From an uncultured Acetatifactor sp. (GTDB lineage Bacteria > Bacillota > Clostridia > Lachnospirales > Lachnospiraceae), in the NCBI GenBank assembly GCA_948496895.1, contig CAOOJO010000010.1, positions 1 through 18,025 of the forward strand: a DNA stretch of 18,025 bases, read 5' to 3'. Each line of letters opens with the position of its first letter. Position 1 is the first letter of the stretch. Position numbers and translations under genes: made by a program. The notes beneath the pieces are model-generated. The model was given only the letters and a program-made list of their open reading frames with translations. It had not been told where the DNA came from and made no database searches. Shown in pieces: positions 7,029 through 13,842 of the stretch.

Positions 7029-7758
7029 TGTCATAAATTGTCAATATCATGATGAAGAAGTAAACGAGCAGGAAATCCACAATCACGATGCCCAATATGC
7101 GCAGAGCCAGGTTCCGGCTCCGGCAAAGCGGGGTATGGGAATGTATGCCCCTGTAGTTCGCTGTGAAGAAAATGACGCTTAAAAGGATCAGCAGGGAGAC
7201 GATTCGCTCCAGCAGTTGCCTGGGGCCGGACGCGTCCTCCACCTTCATGGTCAGGCATACCCAGAACACCATGGTATATCCGATTGTCCCCAGGAGCATA
7301 TAGAGCACATTCTGTTTCGCGGCATTGAAGTCGAGGAGCTTCAGGATACCATCTGAGGTGACGACGATGTTGGAGGGCTTCAAGTCGCGGTGGACGATAG
7401 GGGGATTGCAGCTATGGAGGGAGTGGAGGATGCGGCACAGATGTACCATGTACTCAATGACCCGATCCTCCGGCAGGGTCTTTTCGGCATCCAGGAGCTC
7501 CTGCAGGCTGGTGCCCGGGATGTATTCCTCGATTAAGGTCAATGCGCCATCCTCCTCCACAGCTTCGTAGATTCGGGGGATGCCGGGCAGGGGATGCTCC
7601 ATGGGCTGACGGAATACAGAAATATTATATATGTTCAACGTTTTTTGGACATAAAACTTACCGGTCTCCTGATGCTGGACCAGGCAGATGCCATGCTCCG
7701 GATTGATGCCGGCTACCTTTCTGTAATAGGACAGGGCAAGGGAATCTGTGAGCGTCAT
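7015..7758 (-). CDS. Hanks-type Ser/Thr kinase-like protein with C-lobe replaced by membrane helices
   Basis: A 247-residue protein. Residues 1-149 resemble the N-lobe and catalytic loop of a eukaryotic-like kinase: a beta-3 lysine (VQK, K39), hinge LIEEYIPGTSL (75-85), catalytic loop VHRDLKPSNIVV (122-133; D125, K127, N130) and the metal-binding LLDFNAAK (141-148, DFN in place of DFG). The glycine-rich loop is poor (PEHGICLV). Directly after DFNAAKQ the activation segment, APE motif and the whole C-lobe are absent. Instead there are three hydrophobic segments (about 151-171, 186-200, 220-240). It therefore looks like an internal deletion or a membrane-tethered kinase-like sensor. AAGGAGG lies seven bases before the ATG. 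It is divergent from the helix-turn-helix gene. Activity is doubtful. Confidence 0.75.
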   Translation of the reverse strand: MTLTDSLALSYYRKVAGINPEHGICLVQHQETGKFYVQKTLNIYNISVFRQPMEHPLPGIPRIYEAVEEDGALTLIEEYIPGTSLQELLDAEKTLPEDRVIEYMVHLCRILHSLHSCNPPIVHRDLKPSNIVVTSDGILKLLDFNAAKQNVLYMLLGTIGYTMVFWVCLTMKVEDASGPRQLLERIVSLLILLSVIFFTANYRGIHSHTPLCRSRNLALRILGIVIVDFLLVYFFIMILTIYDTIHL

Positions 7759-7769
7759 GGGAATCCTCC

Positions 7770-7798
7770 TTGGCAGAAGCTGTTGGATTTATTATAAT
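7770..7798 (+). promoter_or_regulatory. promoter of the helix-turn-helix gene
   Basis: TTGGCA (7770-7775), 17 bases, then a perfect TATAAT (7793-7798). Its -10 overlaps the minus-strand -10 of the kinase gene within ATTATAAT. Its -35 touches the ribosome binding site of the kinase gene. Confidence 0.7.
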
Positions 7799-7819
7799 CT
7801 GTCACAGGGAGGAGCGCAA
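7791..7819 (-). promoter_or_regulatory. promoter of the kinase-like gene
   Basis: On the minus strand TTGCGC (7814-7819), 17 bases, then a perfect TATAAT (7791-7796). Transcription would start near 7784, about 25 bases before the start codon. Confidence 0.7.
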
Positions 7820-7868
7820 GCCAAAGATATCAAGGAGACCGGAAAAGGGCATGAAACATACTGGTACC

Positions 7869-7873
7869 AGGAG
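7869..7873 (+). promoter_or_regulatory. ribosome binding site fixing the start at 7883
   Basis: AGGAG nine bases before ATG 7883. It decides against the much longer frame from 7748, whose first 45 codons would start upstream of the -10 element and overlap the kinase gene. Confidence 0.65.
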
Positions 7874-7882
7874 AAAGATAAG

Positions 7883-8344
7883 ATGAACGACAAATCAACC
7901 GAGAAACTGGAAGACATCCTAAAGAACGCCTACACCTTCGAAGCCGGAAAATACCTGAAGGAGAACGCAGAAAGCCTCCTGCGGGAAGACAAGCCTTTCT
8001 GCGCCTACATAAAGGAACTGATTCGGGAGAAGAACCTGCACCAGCAGGACATCTTCATCCAGGCCGATATCCCGGAGCGCTATGGCTACAAGCTCCTCTC
8101 CGGGGAGAAGCGCACCCGCCAGAGGGACGTGATACTGCGCATCTGCTATGCCGCGAGGCTGACGCTGGAGGAGACCCAGCATGCCCTGATGCTGTATGGC
8201 ATGTCGCCGCTGTACGCCCGAATCCCCCGGGATGCCGTCCTGATGATAGCTTTCAATCGCCACGCCGGTAATATTCTGGACGTGAACGCCATGCTGAAGG
8301 AGCAGGGGATGGAGCTGCTGCGCACCAGCGGTGCACAGGAGTGA
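7883..8344 (+). CDS. helix-turn-helix (XRE-like) protein paired with the kinase
   Basis: A 153-residue soluble protein. Residues about 44-105 read as an XRE-like helix-turn-helix: KELIREKNLHQQDIFIQADI, then PERYGYKLLSGEKRTRQRDV as the recognition region, then LRICYAARLTLEETQHAL. The last 45 residues (YGMSPLYARIPRDAVLMIAF and after) may be a dimerisation or partner-binding segment. It has no membrane segment. It is divergent from the kinase-like gene, and the shared promoter region suggests it controls both genes; this is inference. The intact nuclease-ATPase gene follows 151 bases downstream on the same strand. The start is chosen by AGGAG nine bases upstream and by the promoter at 7770-7798. 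Confidence 0.72.
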   Translation: MNDKSTEKLEDILKNAYTFEAGKYLKENAESLLREDKPFCAYIKELIREKNLHQQDIFIQADIPERYGYKLLSGEKRTRQRDVILRICYAARLTLEETQHALMLYGMSPLYARIPRDAVLMIAFNRHAGNILDVNAMLKEQGMELLRTSGAQE

Positions 8345-8380
8345 AAGGGAAGCGGATTGTACTGGTTGCCAACAATTTTT

Positions 8381-8398
8381 GGATATGATATCATGTCC
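8381..8398. promoter_or_regulatory. near-perfect 18-base palindrome
   Basis: GGATATGATATCATGTCC is symmetric about GATATC except for one position pair. It lies between the helix-turn-helix gene and the ATPase gene and could be an operator. TATGAT (8384-8389) inside it could be a -10. A second imperfect inverted repeat lies at 8434-8460 (TACCATATGTG and CACATGGTA). Confidence 0.35.
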
Positions 8399-8480
8399 TT
8401 ATCCAGGGCATAAAGCGGTCGGATGGTCATAAGTACCATATGTGGCCTGTGCACATGGTAAGGATAAGCGCAACATAGGG

Positions 8481-8488
8481 AAGGGGGA
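8481..8488 (+). promoter_or_regulatory. ribosome binding site fixing the start at 8496
   Basis: AAGGGGGA seven bases before ATG 8496. It supports this start over the upstream in-frame ATG at 8442, which has no site and adds 18 residues with no counterpart in the paralogue. Confidence 0.6.
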
Positions 8489-8495
8489 TGGCTTC

Positions 8496-10085
8496 ATGAG
8501 CAATCGAAGGAGGTTTCAGACCACAGGCATCTGTGTGCCGAAGCTTCATTACATGGTGGATATCAGCAACGCTGTAGAGCGGATTGCCGCAGACTACGTT
8601 GGAAAAGGCGAATATTTCACCATAAACAGGGCGAGGCAGTTTGGAAAGACGACCACCATGGAGCAGCTTTGCGTCAGGCTGAAGCAGGATTACATCGTGC
8701 TGTTCATCAGCTTCGAGGCGGCAGACGATTGCTTTGTCTCCCTCTACACCTTTGCCCAGGGATTTGTGAATAAAGTGGAGGTGGCGTTGGAGGGGAATAC
8801 GGTCTCCAAGGAAGCCGCCGATATCTGGAATGAGCCGGTGTCCAGAGAGCTTCCCCTGGACTCCCTGAACCGGAAGATCACCAGGTTCTGCAGGGCCTGT
8901 GAAAGGCCGGTGGTGCTGATGGTGGACGAGGTGGACAAAAGCTCGGATAACCAGGTCTTCCTCTCTTTCTTGGGGCTGCTGCGTGAGAAGTATCTTGCCC
9001 AGGCTGCCGGGAGGGACTGCTCCTTTTGGTCTGTAATCCTGGCAGGGGTATATGATATCAAAAACCTCAAACTGAAATTTCATCCCGGAGAGGAGCCGAA
9101 GTACAATAGCCCGTGGAACATAGCGGCGGACTTCACGGTGGACATGAGTTTTTCGAGAGAAGGCATTGCCGGAATGCTGTCAGAGTATGAGGAAGATTAT
9201 CATACCGGAATGGATGTAGAGGAAAATGCCGAGTTGATTTTTTCTTATACAAGGGGATACCCTTATCTGGTTTCCTATATCTGTAAGTGCATAGATGAAA
9301 AAACCGCCGGAAGCGGGGAGTTTCCTGACAGGGCGGCTGCATGGACGAGGAACGGCATCCTGGCCGCGGTCAGGCAGCTGGTAAAGGGTCCCAACATGCT
9401 GTACGATGACATGATCAAGCATGTGGAGGAGTATCCCGAGCTGCATGAGATGCTGGGGAACATCCTGTTCGGCGGGCAGGAGTACGCCTACCATGAATAT
9501 GACAGAAGTGTCAGTATCGGAAGGATGTTCGGGTTTATCGAGAACCGGAACGGCAGCGTGGCGGTGGCCAACCGGATTTTCGAGAGCCAGCTCTACGATT
9601 ATTTCCTGGCGGAGGAGACTAAGGAAAACGACCTGCAGCGAGAGCGGCAGCCGGAAAAGAATCAGTTCATCGTGAACGGCCAACTGGACATGGATCTGGT
9701 AATGCGCAAATTTTATGAATATTATACCAGCCTGTATTCTGAGGAGGACGAGAGGTTCATCGAGAAGTATGGGCGGAAGATATTCCTGATGTACTTAAGG
9801 CCGATCATCAACGGCGCAGGCAACTTTTACGTGGAGGATCAGAGCCGGACCAGGCTGCGCTCTGACATCATTGTGGATTATGGAGGGAAGCAGTACGTCA
9901 TAGAGTGCAAGATCTGGCGGGGAGAGGCCTATCACCAACGAGGAAAGGAACAGCTGGAAGACTATCTGGAGGCCTACGGAGTCGAGAAAGGCTATCTCCT
10001 GACCTTTGATTTCAACAAGAAGAAAAAGCCGGGAATCAGGGAAGCCGCATGCGGGGATAAGAGCATGATGGAGATAGTGGTCTGA
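8496..10085 (+). CDS. AAA-ATPase_like protein with C-terminal PD-(D/E)XK nuclease domain
   Basis: A complete 529-residue member of the AAA-ATPase_like/PDDEXK_9 family (PF09820 plus PF08011), common in gut Clostridia and Bacteroidetes; biological role largely unknown. The ATPase part (about 7-290) has Walker A-like INRARQFGKTT (K51, T52), Walker B VVLMVDEVD (D144-E145), SVILAGVYDIKNLKLKF and YNSPWNIAADF. Residues about 290-375 are the helical link (SIGRMFGFIENRNGSVAVAN). The nuclease fold (about 395-529) has SDIIVDYGG (D457 or D461) and YVIECKIW (E470-x-K472), followed by EQLEDYL and KGYLLTFDF, as expected of an active PD-(D/E)XK core. It is paralogous to the truncated gene at 4767-6047. rmuC follows 73 bases downstream on the same strand. 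Confidence 0.9.
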   Translation: MSNRRRFQTTGICVPKLHYMVDISNAVERIAADYVGKGEYFTINRARQFGKTTTMEQLCVRLKQDYIVLFISFEAADDCFVSLYTFAQGFVNKVEVALEGNTVSKEAADIWNEPVSRELPLDSLNRKITRFCRACERPVVLMVDEVDKSSDNQVFLSFLGLLREKYLAQAAGRDCSFWSVILAGVYDIKNLKLKFHPGEEPKYNSPWNIAADFTVDMSFSREGIAGMLSEYEEDYHTGMDVEENAELIFSYTRGYPYLVSYICKCIDEKTAGSGEFPDRAAAWTRNGILAAVRQLVKGPNMLYDDMIKHVEEYPELHEMLGNILFGGQEYAYHEYDRSVSIGRMFGFIENRNGSVAVANRIFESQLYDYFLAEETKENDLQRERQPEKNQFIVNGQLDMDLVMRKFYEYYTSLYSEEDERFIEKYGRKIFLMYLRPIINGAGNFYVEDQSRTRLRSDIIVDYGGKQYVIECKIWRGEAYHQRGKEQLEDYLEAYGVEKGYLLTFDFNKKKKPGIREAACGDKSMMEIVV

Positions 10086-10158
10086 CCTCATATGATAGTG
10101 TGTACTTGCGGTAATGTGGTAAAGCGGAAGCGGATATTTTTATACGAGGAGGAAAGAA

Positions 10159-12114
10159 ATGGAACTTATTACGCTTATACTTTGTATTGTCAATCTTATA
10201 TTGCTGATAGTTCTCCTGATTGGTTTATATCAGATAAAAGGCAGGAGAAACGGTGAAAATGATAAAAGGCAGGAGGATATTATAAATCCAATTAATAACC
10301 TGAAAGAGAATATTGCAAGCCTAAATCAAAGGAGCCTGGATGGCAATAAAAACTTATTGGATGAGATTGCCCGTAGAGCGGAGGCCACGACGAACCAGAT
10401 TGAGAATCTCAGCGGAAGGATGATGGATTTTCAGGAAAAACAGCAAGGTAAAATAAATGGAACCCTTGACAAGATACAGTCAGAAATGGCTGGAATGCGC
10501 AGTGAAAACAGGGAAAGCCTTGACCAAATCAACAGTATAGTCACTGAAAAGATGCAAAAAACCTTGGATGAGAAGTTCAATGGAGCATTTGAGACAGTCG
10601 TAAAAAATATGTCGGAAATAGGAAAAACTCTCAGCGAGAGCCAGGAGAAGCAGCAAAAAAACACGGAAGAGAAGCTGGAAGGAATCAACCGTATTGTAAA
10701 TGAAAAGCTGCAGAAGACGCTGGATGACAAGCTTAATGGCTTGTCGGAAACAGTTGTAAGGAATATGGCAGAGCTTGGGAAGAGATTGGATGAGAGTCAG
10801 GCGAGGTTGCAGAAGAGTAATGAAGAAAAACTTGACAAATTGACAAAGTATTTTGAAAACATCAGGATTGCAGTTATTGCTCAGTTGGAAAATATACGTA
10901 ATTCCAATGGAGATAATTTAGAAAAGCTTAGAAAGGATAATCAGGAAAGCTTAGATAAAATCAATAGCACTGTCAATGAAAAGCTTCAGAAATCCCTTGA
11001 TGAGAAACTGAATGGTACGTCTGAAGCAGTCGTAAGAAATATGACAGAGCTCGGTAAAACTTTAAATGAGAGCCAGGAAAGACAGCAGAAAAGTACCGAG
11101 GAAAAACTGGAAAAATTAGAAGAGAATTTTGATAAAATTCGGAACGACATTAATTCCACTTTGAAGGAAATACGTGAGGCAAATTTTGAGAGCATGGAAA
11201 AGTTAAGGAGGGACAACCAGGAAAGCCTTGATAAAATCAACAATACGGTCAACGAAAAGCTTCAAAAGACGTTGGATGATAAGTTTTCACAATCTTTTGA
11301 AGCGGTAAATAAGCGTCTGGCCGAAGTGTATGAAGGGCTGGGCGAGATGAAAAACGTTGCCTCGGGGGTATCTGATTTAAAGAATGTATTGGCAAATGTC
11401 AAGACAAGGGGCATTTTAGGTGAAATTCAGTTGGGGGCTATCATAAGTGAGATATTAGCACCGGAACAATATGAGGAGCAGGTCAGCGTAGTTCCTGATA
11501 GTAGCGAAAGGGTCGATTTTGCCGTGAAATTACCCGGTATGGAAGATGGGGAGTATGTATATCTGCCAATCGACTCAAAGTTTCCGGGCAATACATATGC
11601 AAATCTGGTGGATGCCTATAACTCAGGTAAGCCGGAGGAATTGAGGGAGAAGCGCAAGAGCCTTGAAACAGAAATCCATAGAAGTGCGAAGAGCATACGC
11701 GATAAATACATCGCCCCACCCCATACCACAGGTTTTGCCATCATGTTTTTGCCATTTGAGGGATTATATGCCGAGGTGGTGAACATGGGACTGGTGGAGC
11801 CGCTGCAGCGGCAATACAAGGTCAATATCGCAGGCCCATCCACAATGGCGGCAATGCTGAATAGCCTTCAGATGGGATTCAGGACACTGGCAATCCAGAA
11901 GAAGAGCGGAGAGGTATGGAAAATTCTTGAGGCGGCCAAGAAAGAGTTTTCGACATTTGAGACTGTACTTAACCAAACCCGTGACCGCTTGAGACAGGCG
12001 GATGAAAACCTTGATAAGCTTATCGGAACGCGTACAAGGATGATCAATCGCAAGCTTTCCACAGTATCTGCGCTTAGTTCTACGGAAGAGGCGGAAAATA
12101 TGCTTGCAGAGTGA
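10159..12114 (+). CDS. rmuC: RmuC family DNA recombination protein with expanded coiled coil
   Basis: A 651-residue protein. It has an N-terminal membrane anchor (about 3-25), a very long coiled coil (about 35-395) and the conserved RmuC domain (PF02646, about 385-640). The domain includes GEMKNVASGVSDLKNVLANV, KTRGILGEIQLGAI, YLPIDSKFPGNTYANL (D472-x-K474, nuclease-like core) and FLPFEGLYAEVV. RmuC proteins are predicted PD-(D/E)XK-type nucleases that limit recombination at inverted repeats. The coiled coil holds several copies of a segment that normally occurs once just before the domain, so this protein is longer than the roughly 400-500 residues usual for the family. AGGAGG precedes the ATG. 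The gene is AT-rich compared with the backbone. It may be co-transcribed with the nuclease-ATPase gene 73 bases upstream. Confidence 0.92.
   Translation: MELITLILCIVNLILLIVLLIGLYQIKGRRNGENDKRQEDIINPINNLKENIASLNQRSLDGNKNLLDEIARRAEATTNQIENLSGRMMDFQEKQQGKINGTLDKIQSEMAGMRSENRESLDQINSIVTEKMQKTLDEKFNGAFETVVKNMSEIGKTLSESQEKQQKNTEEKLEGINRIVNEKLQKTLDDKLNGLSETVVRNMAELGKRLDESQARLQKSNEEKLDKLTKYFENIRIAVIAQLENIRNSNGDNLEKLRKDNQESLDKINSTVNEKLQKSLDEKLNGTSEAVVRNMTELGKTLNESQERQQKSTEEKLEKLEENFDKIRNDINSTLKEIREANFESMEKLRRDNQESLDKINNTVNEKLQKTLDDKFSQSFEAVNKRLAEVYEGLGEMKNVASGVSDLKNVLANVKTRGILGEIQLGAIISEILAPEQYEEQVSVVPDSSERVDFAVKLPGMEDGEYVYLPIDSKFPGNTYANLVDAYNSGKPEELREKRKSLETEIHRSAKSIRDKYIAPPHTTGFAIMFLPFEGLYAEVVNMGLVEPLQRQYKVNIAGPSTMAAMLNSLQMGFRTLAIQKKSGEVWKILEAAKKEFSTFETVLNQTRDRLRQADENLDKLIGTRTRMINRKLSTVSALSSTEEAENMLAE
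10513..11352 (+). repeat. internal repeats in the rmuC coiled coil
   Basis: Four copies of a segment of the type INxxVNEKLQKTLDxKxNG begin near 10513, 10681, 10945 and 11221. The first three run on into ExVVxNMxELGKxLxESQ. The KTLDEK-like element sits at residues 134, 186, 278 and 370, giving periods of 52, 92 and 92 residues. The 92-residue period adds a 40-residue piece ending in EKLRKDNQESLDKIN. The DNA has diverged, so the duplications are not very recent. Confidence 0.8.
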
Positions 12115-12326
12115 AGGGCATCGACAAGCCCATCAAGGGCTGCTGGCAAATGTGGGCCAGAGGGAAGGTGATGAACGTCTCCGCGGGGACGGCGGTCATG
12201 CGGGACGGGTAGGGCTACAGGAGCATCTCCAGGAACTGGATTCAGGGCTGGGGACAGGGGCTTGTGCTGGCGTTCTTCTCCATTTTGCTGGTATCCAATA
12301 CCATAGAGAAGGATGGAGCGCTTTGA
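12111..12326 (+). pseudogene. remnant of a decayed membrane-protein gene
   Basis: A frame from GTG 12111, which overlaps the rmuC stop, reads through one in-frame TAG (12210-12212) to TGA 12324-12326. Before the stop it gives DKPIKGCWQMWARGKVMNVS-like sequence. After it come SRNWIQGWGQG and a membrane-like stretch GLVLAFFSILLVSNTI. The base composition is GC-rich like the backbone and unlike the AT-rich rmuC. It looks like the tail of a gene broken when the island formed. The family is not recognised. Confidence 0.4.
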
Positions 12327-12395
12327 CGGCCGCCGTTGGCGCCCAGGGTCAGGGAAAGGGACAAGGACAGGCCAAAACGGCACAGAGAACAGAAA

Positions 12396-12431
12396 ACTCC
12401 GGGAATCCGCCCGCAGGCGGATTCCCGGAGT
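12396..12431. terminator. strong bidirectional terminator hairpin
   Basis: A perfect 16-base-pair stem (12396-12411 with 12416-12431) with loop CGCA. On the minus strand it is followed by TTTC, on the plus strand by CTTTC. It lies between convergent transcription from rmuC and the two-TM membrane protein gene. The span 12327-12395 holds no gene I can support. Confidence 0.8.
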
Positions 12432-12464
12432 CTTTCATACATGGATGTCAGGCCGTACCAAACC

Positions 12465-13580
12465 TTACGCCTGCCCGTCCGCCCCGGAGCCTTCCTGGGC
12501 GGGATCCACTGCCGTGTGCTCACAGGTATTGTAGCGAAGCTGCAGGAACTGGGTGCGGTCCTTGTTATAAAGCTTCTTCAGCTCATCGGAATAGCCCACC
12601 ACCACCCAGGGCAGCGTAGCGTTGAAGTGGTTCAGCATATCCTGGGCCACGGCCTCGTTGGCCACGGCGAAGGTAAGCCCCTTGGGAGCGGTCTCGCCGT
12701 ACACCATCACATTGTAGGTGGTGCCGGTCTTGACGCCGTTGGTGCGGTGGGTCACCGTATTCTGGTAAGCCCACATCATCTTGTTATTGGGAATCGCCCT
12801 GGGGATGGAGCCTGCCGTATAGTAGGTCATCAGCCTGCCCACCCGGAGCGTCCCCTTCTTGTCGAAGAACTTGGCGCTCCTGTAATCGGACTCGATGGAG
12901 GCCTCCGTGAAGCCCGCGTCCGCGATGTCCTTGTGGAGCTTCTTCAGCGCCCCGCCGCTGGCCGCGCTGGCGATCCGGACGATGCCGTAGATTAGAAGGA
13001 CGACGCCCCCAACGAACAGGATTACGTAGAATCCGCCGTAAAGAGAGGGTATGGCAAAGCTGTCAATGTAATAGGGCAGCGTCCCCTCCTCGATATCCGC
13101 GTCCGTCCAGCCGAAATCCTCGAGGTAATCCTTGAAATAATACATCTCTTCGCTGTCCAGCTTCTTGATCTTGCCGTAGAAGGTGATGGGCGTGGACGTG
13201 CCGCCCTCCGCCGTGGTCATGGCCATGGTGTCCAGCTGGCTTCCATACCTGGCAGGAACCTTGATGGACATGTAGCGCCAGTCCGTGGACTCGTCATCGC
13301 CGGTCCAGATGACGTAATAGTAGTCCGTGGTAGTGGTGGCATTGGTTCTGGTGTTCTTGGAATACTCCTCCAGATAGCAGCCGAAGTTGTCGGCCAGCTC
13401 GACCTTTACCACCTGATTGCTGATTTTGTCCGGCTCCAGGCTTGCGAAATCCGTATAGCCCGTGACAATCTGGAACGCGTCCATGGCATTCCAGCCCGCC
13501 AGCCCCAGGCCCACCAGAATCAGGATGATGGACCAGGCGAGAGTGCCCTTCAGGGTCCGCTTCTTCAACTCTTCAAACAT
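12465..13580 (-). CDS. two-TM membrane protein of unknown function (DUF6709-like)
   Basis: A 371-residue protein with membrane segments at about 13-31 (TLAWSIILILVGLGLAGWN) and 183-203 (GFYVILFVGGVVLLIYGIV). The 150-residue loop between them is probably outside the cell and carries Thr/Tyr-rich TTTTDYYYVIWTGDD. The C-terminal domain of about 165 residues should lie in the cytoplasm, with strands such as YNVMVYGETAPKGLTFAV and LPWVVVGYSDELKKLYN that suggest a small beta-rich or PH-like fold. It resembles clostridial proteins I recall as DUF6709; that assignment is from memory and not certain. The minus-strand GGAGGG lies seven bases before the ATG. It is monocistronic, with its own promoter and the 12396-12431 hairpin as terminator. 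Confidence 0.75.
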   Translation of the reverse strand: MFEELKKRTLKGTLAWSIILILVGLGLAGWNAMDAFQIVTGYTDFASLEPDKISNQVVKVELADNFGCYLEEYSKNTRTNATTTTDYYYVIWTGDDESTDWRYMSIKVPARYGSQLDTMAMTTAEGGTSTPITFYGKIKKLDSEEMYYFKDYLEDFGWTDADIEEGTLPYYIDSFAIPSLYGGFYVILFVGGVVLLIYGIVRIASAASGGALKKLHKDIADAGFTEASIESDYRSAKFFDKKGTLRVGRLMTYYTAGSIPRAIPNNKMMWAYQNTVTHRTNGVKTGTTYNVMVYGETAPKGLTFAVANEAVAQDMLNHFNATLPWVVVGYSDELKKLYNKDRTQFLQLRYNTCEHTAVDPAQEGSGADGQA

Positions 13581-13631
13581 GTTTTTTCCCTCCGAAATTA
13601 TTTATAAAAATATGTATAAAAAGTTATCTAT

Positions 13632-13660
13632 ATTCTATCACCCACATATGCAAACCGCAA
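13632..13660 (-). promoter_or_regulatory. promoter of the two-TM membrane protein gene
   Basis: On the minus strand TTGCGG (13655-13660), 17 bases, then TAGAAT (13632-13637), about 50 bases before the ATG. The -35 is identical to that of the leuA promoter. Confidence 0.6.
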
Positions 13661-13750
13661 GATGCACCTTATATAATTTTTTTATAAAAAAGAAAGACAA
13701 ATTTAACAATATTGAACGGATATCGAAAGCACAGGAGTTTGGCAAATAAC

Positions 13751-13778
13751 TTGAAAAAGCGGAGAAATCTGCTATAAT
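13751..13778 (+). promoter_or_regulatory. promoter of the M3 peptidase gene
   Basis: TTGAAA (13751-13756), 16 bases, then a perfect TATAAT (13773-13778), about 65 bases before the ATG at 13843. Confidence 0.75.
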
Positions 13779-13842
13779 GGGAACAATGGTGAAAAAACGG
13801 CTGTGAGAAGCAGAAAATAACAGGAAAGAGAGAGGAAAAGGA

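Noticed and set aside
7748..7882. Upstream extension of the helix-turn-helix gene (ATG 7748)
   Set aside because: It would overlap the divergent kinase gene and begin before its own promoter; AGGAG before ATG 7883 is a better start.
7015..8344. Toxin-antitoxin pair (kinase toxin with helix-turn-helix antitoxin, HipA/HipB-like)
   Set aside because: The genes are divergent rather than an overlapping operon, the kinase lacks HipA features and has membrane helices, and its C-lobe is absent.
8442..8495. Upstream start of the intact ATPase gene (ATG 8442)
   Set aside because: No ribosome binding site; the extra 18 residues have no counterpart in the paralogue, and AAGGGGGA supports ATG 8496.
12396..12431. 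Perfect 16-base inverted repeat as a mobile-element end
   Set aside because: Four-base loop, position between convergent genes and short T-runs fit a terminator.
12104..12619. 171-codon plus-strand ORF after rmuC
   Set aside because: It crosses the strong hairpin at 12396-12431 and runs antisense into the two-TM protein gene; only the part overlapping the remnant has possible meaning, and in another frame.
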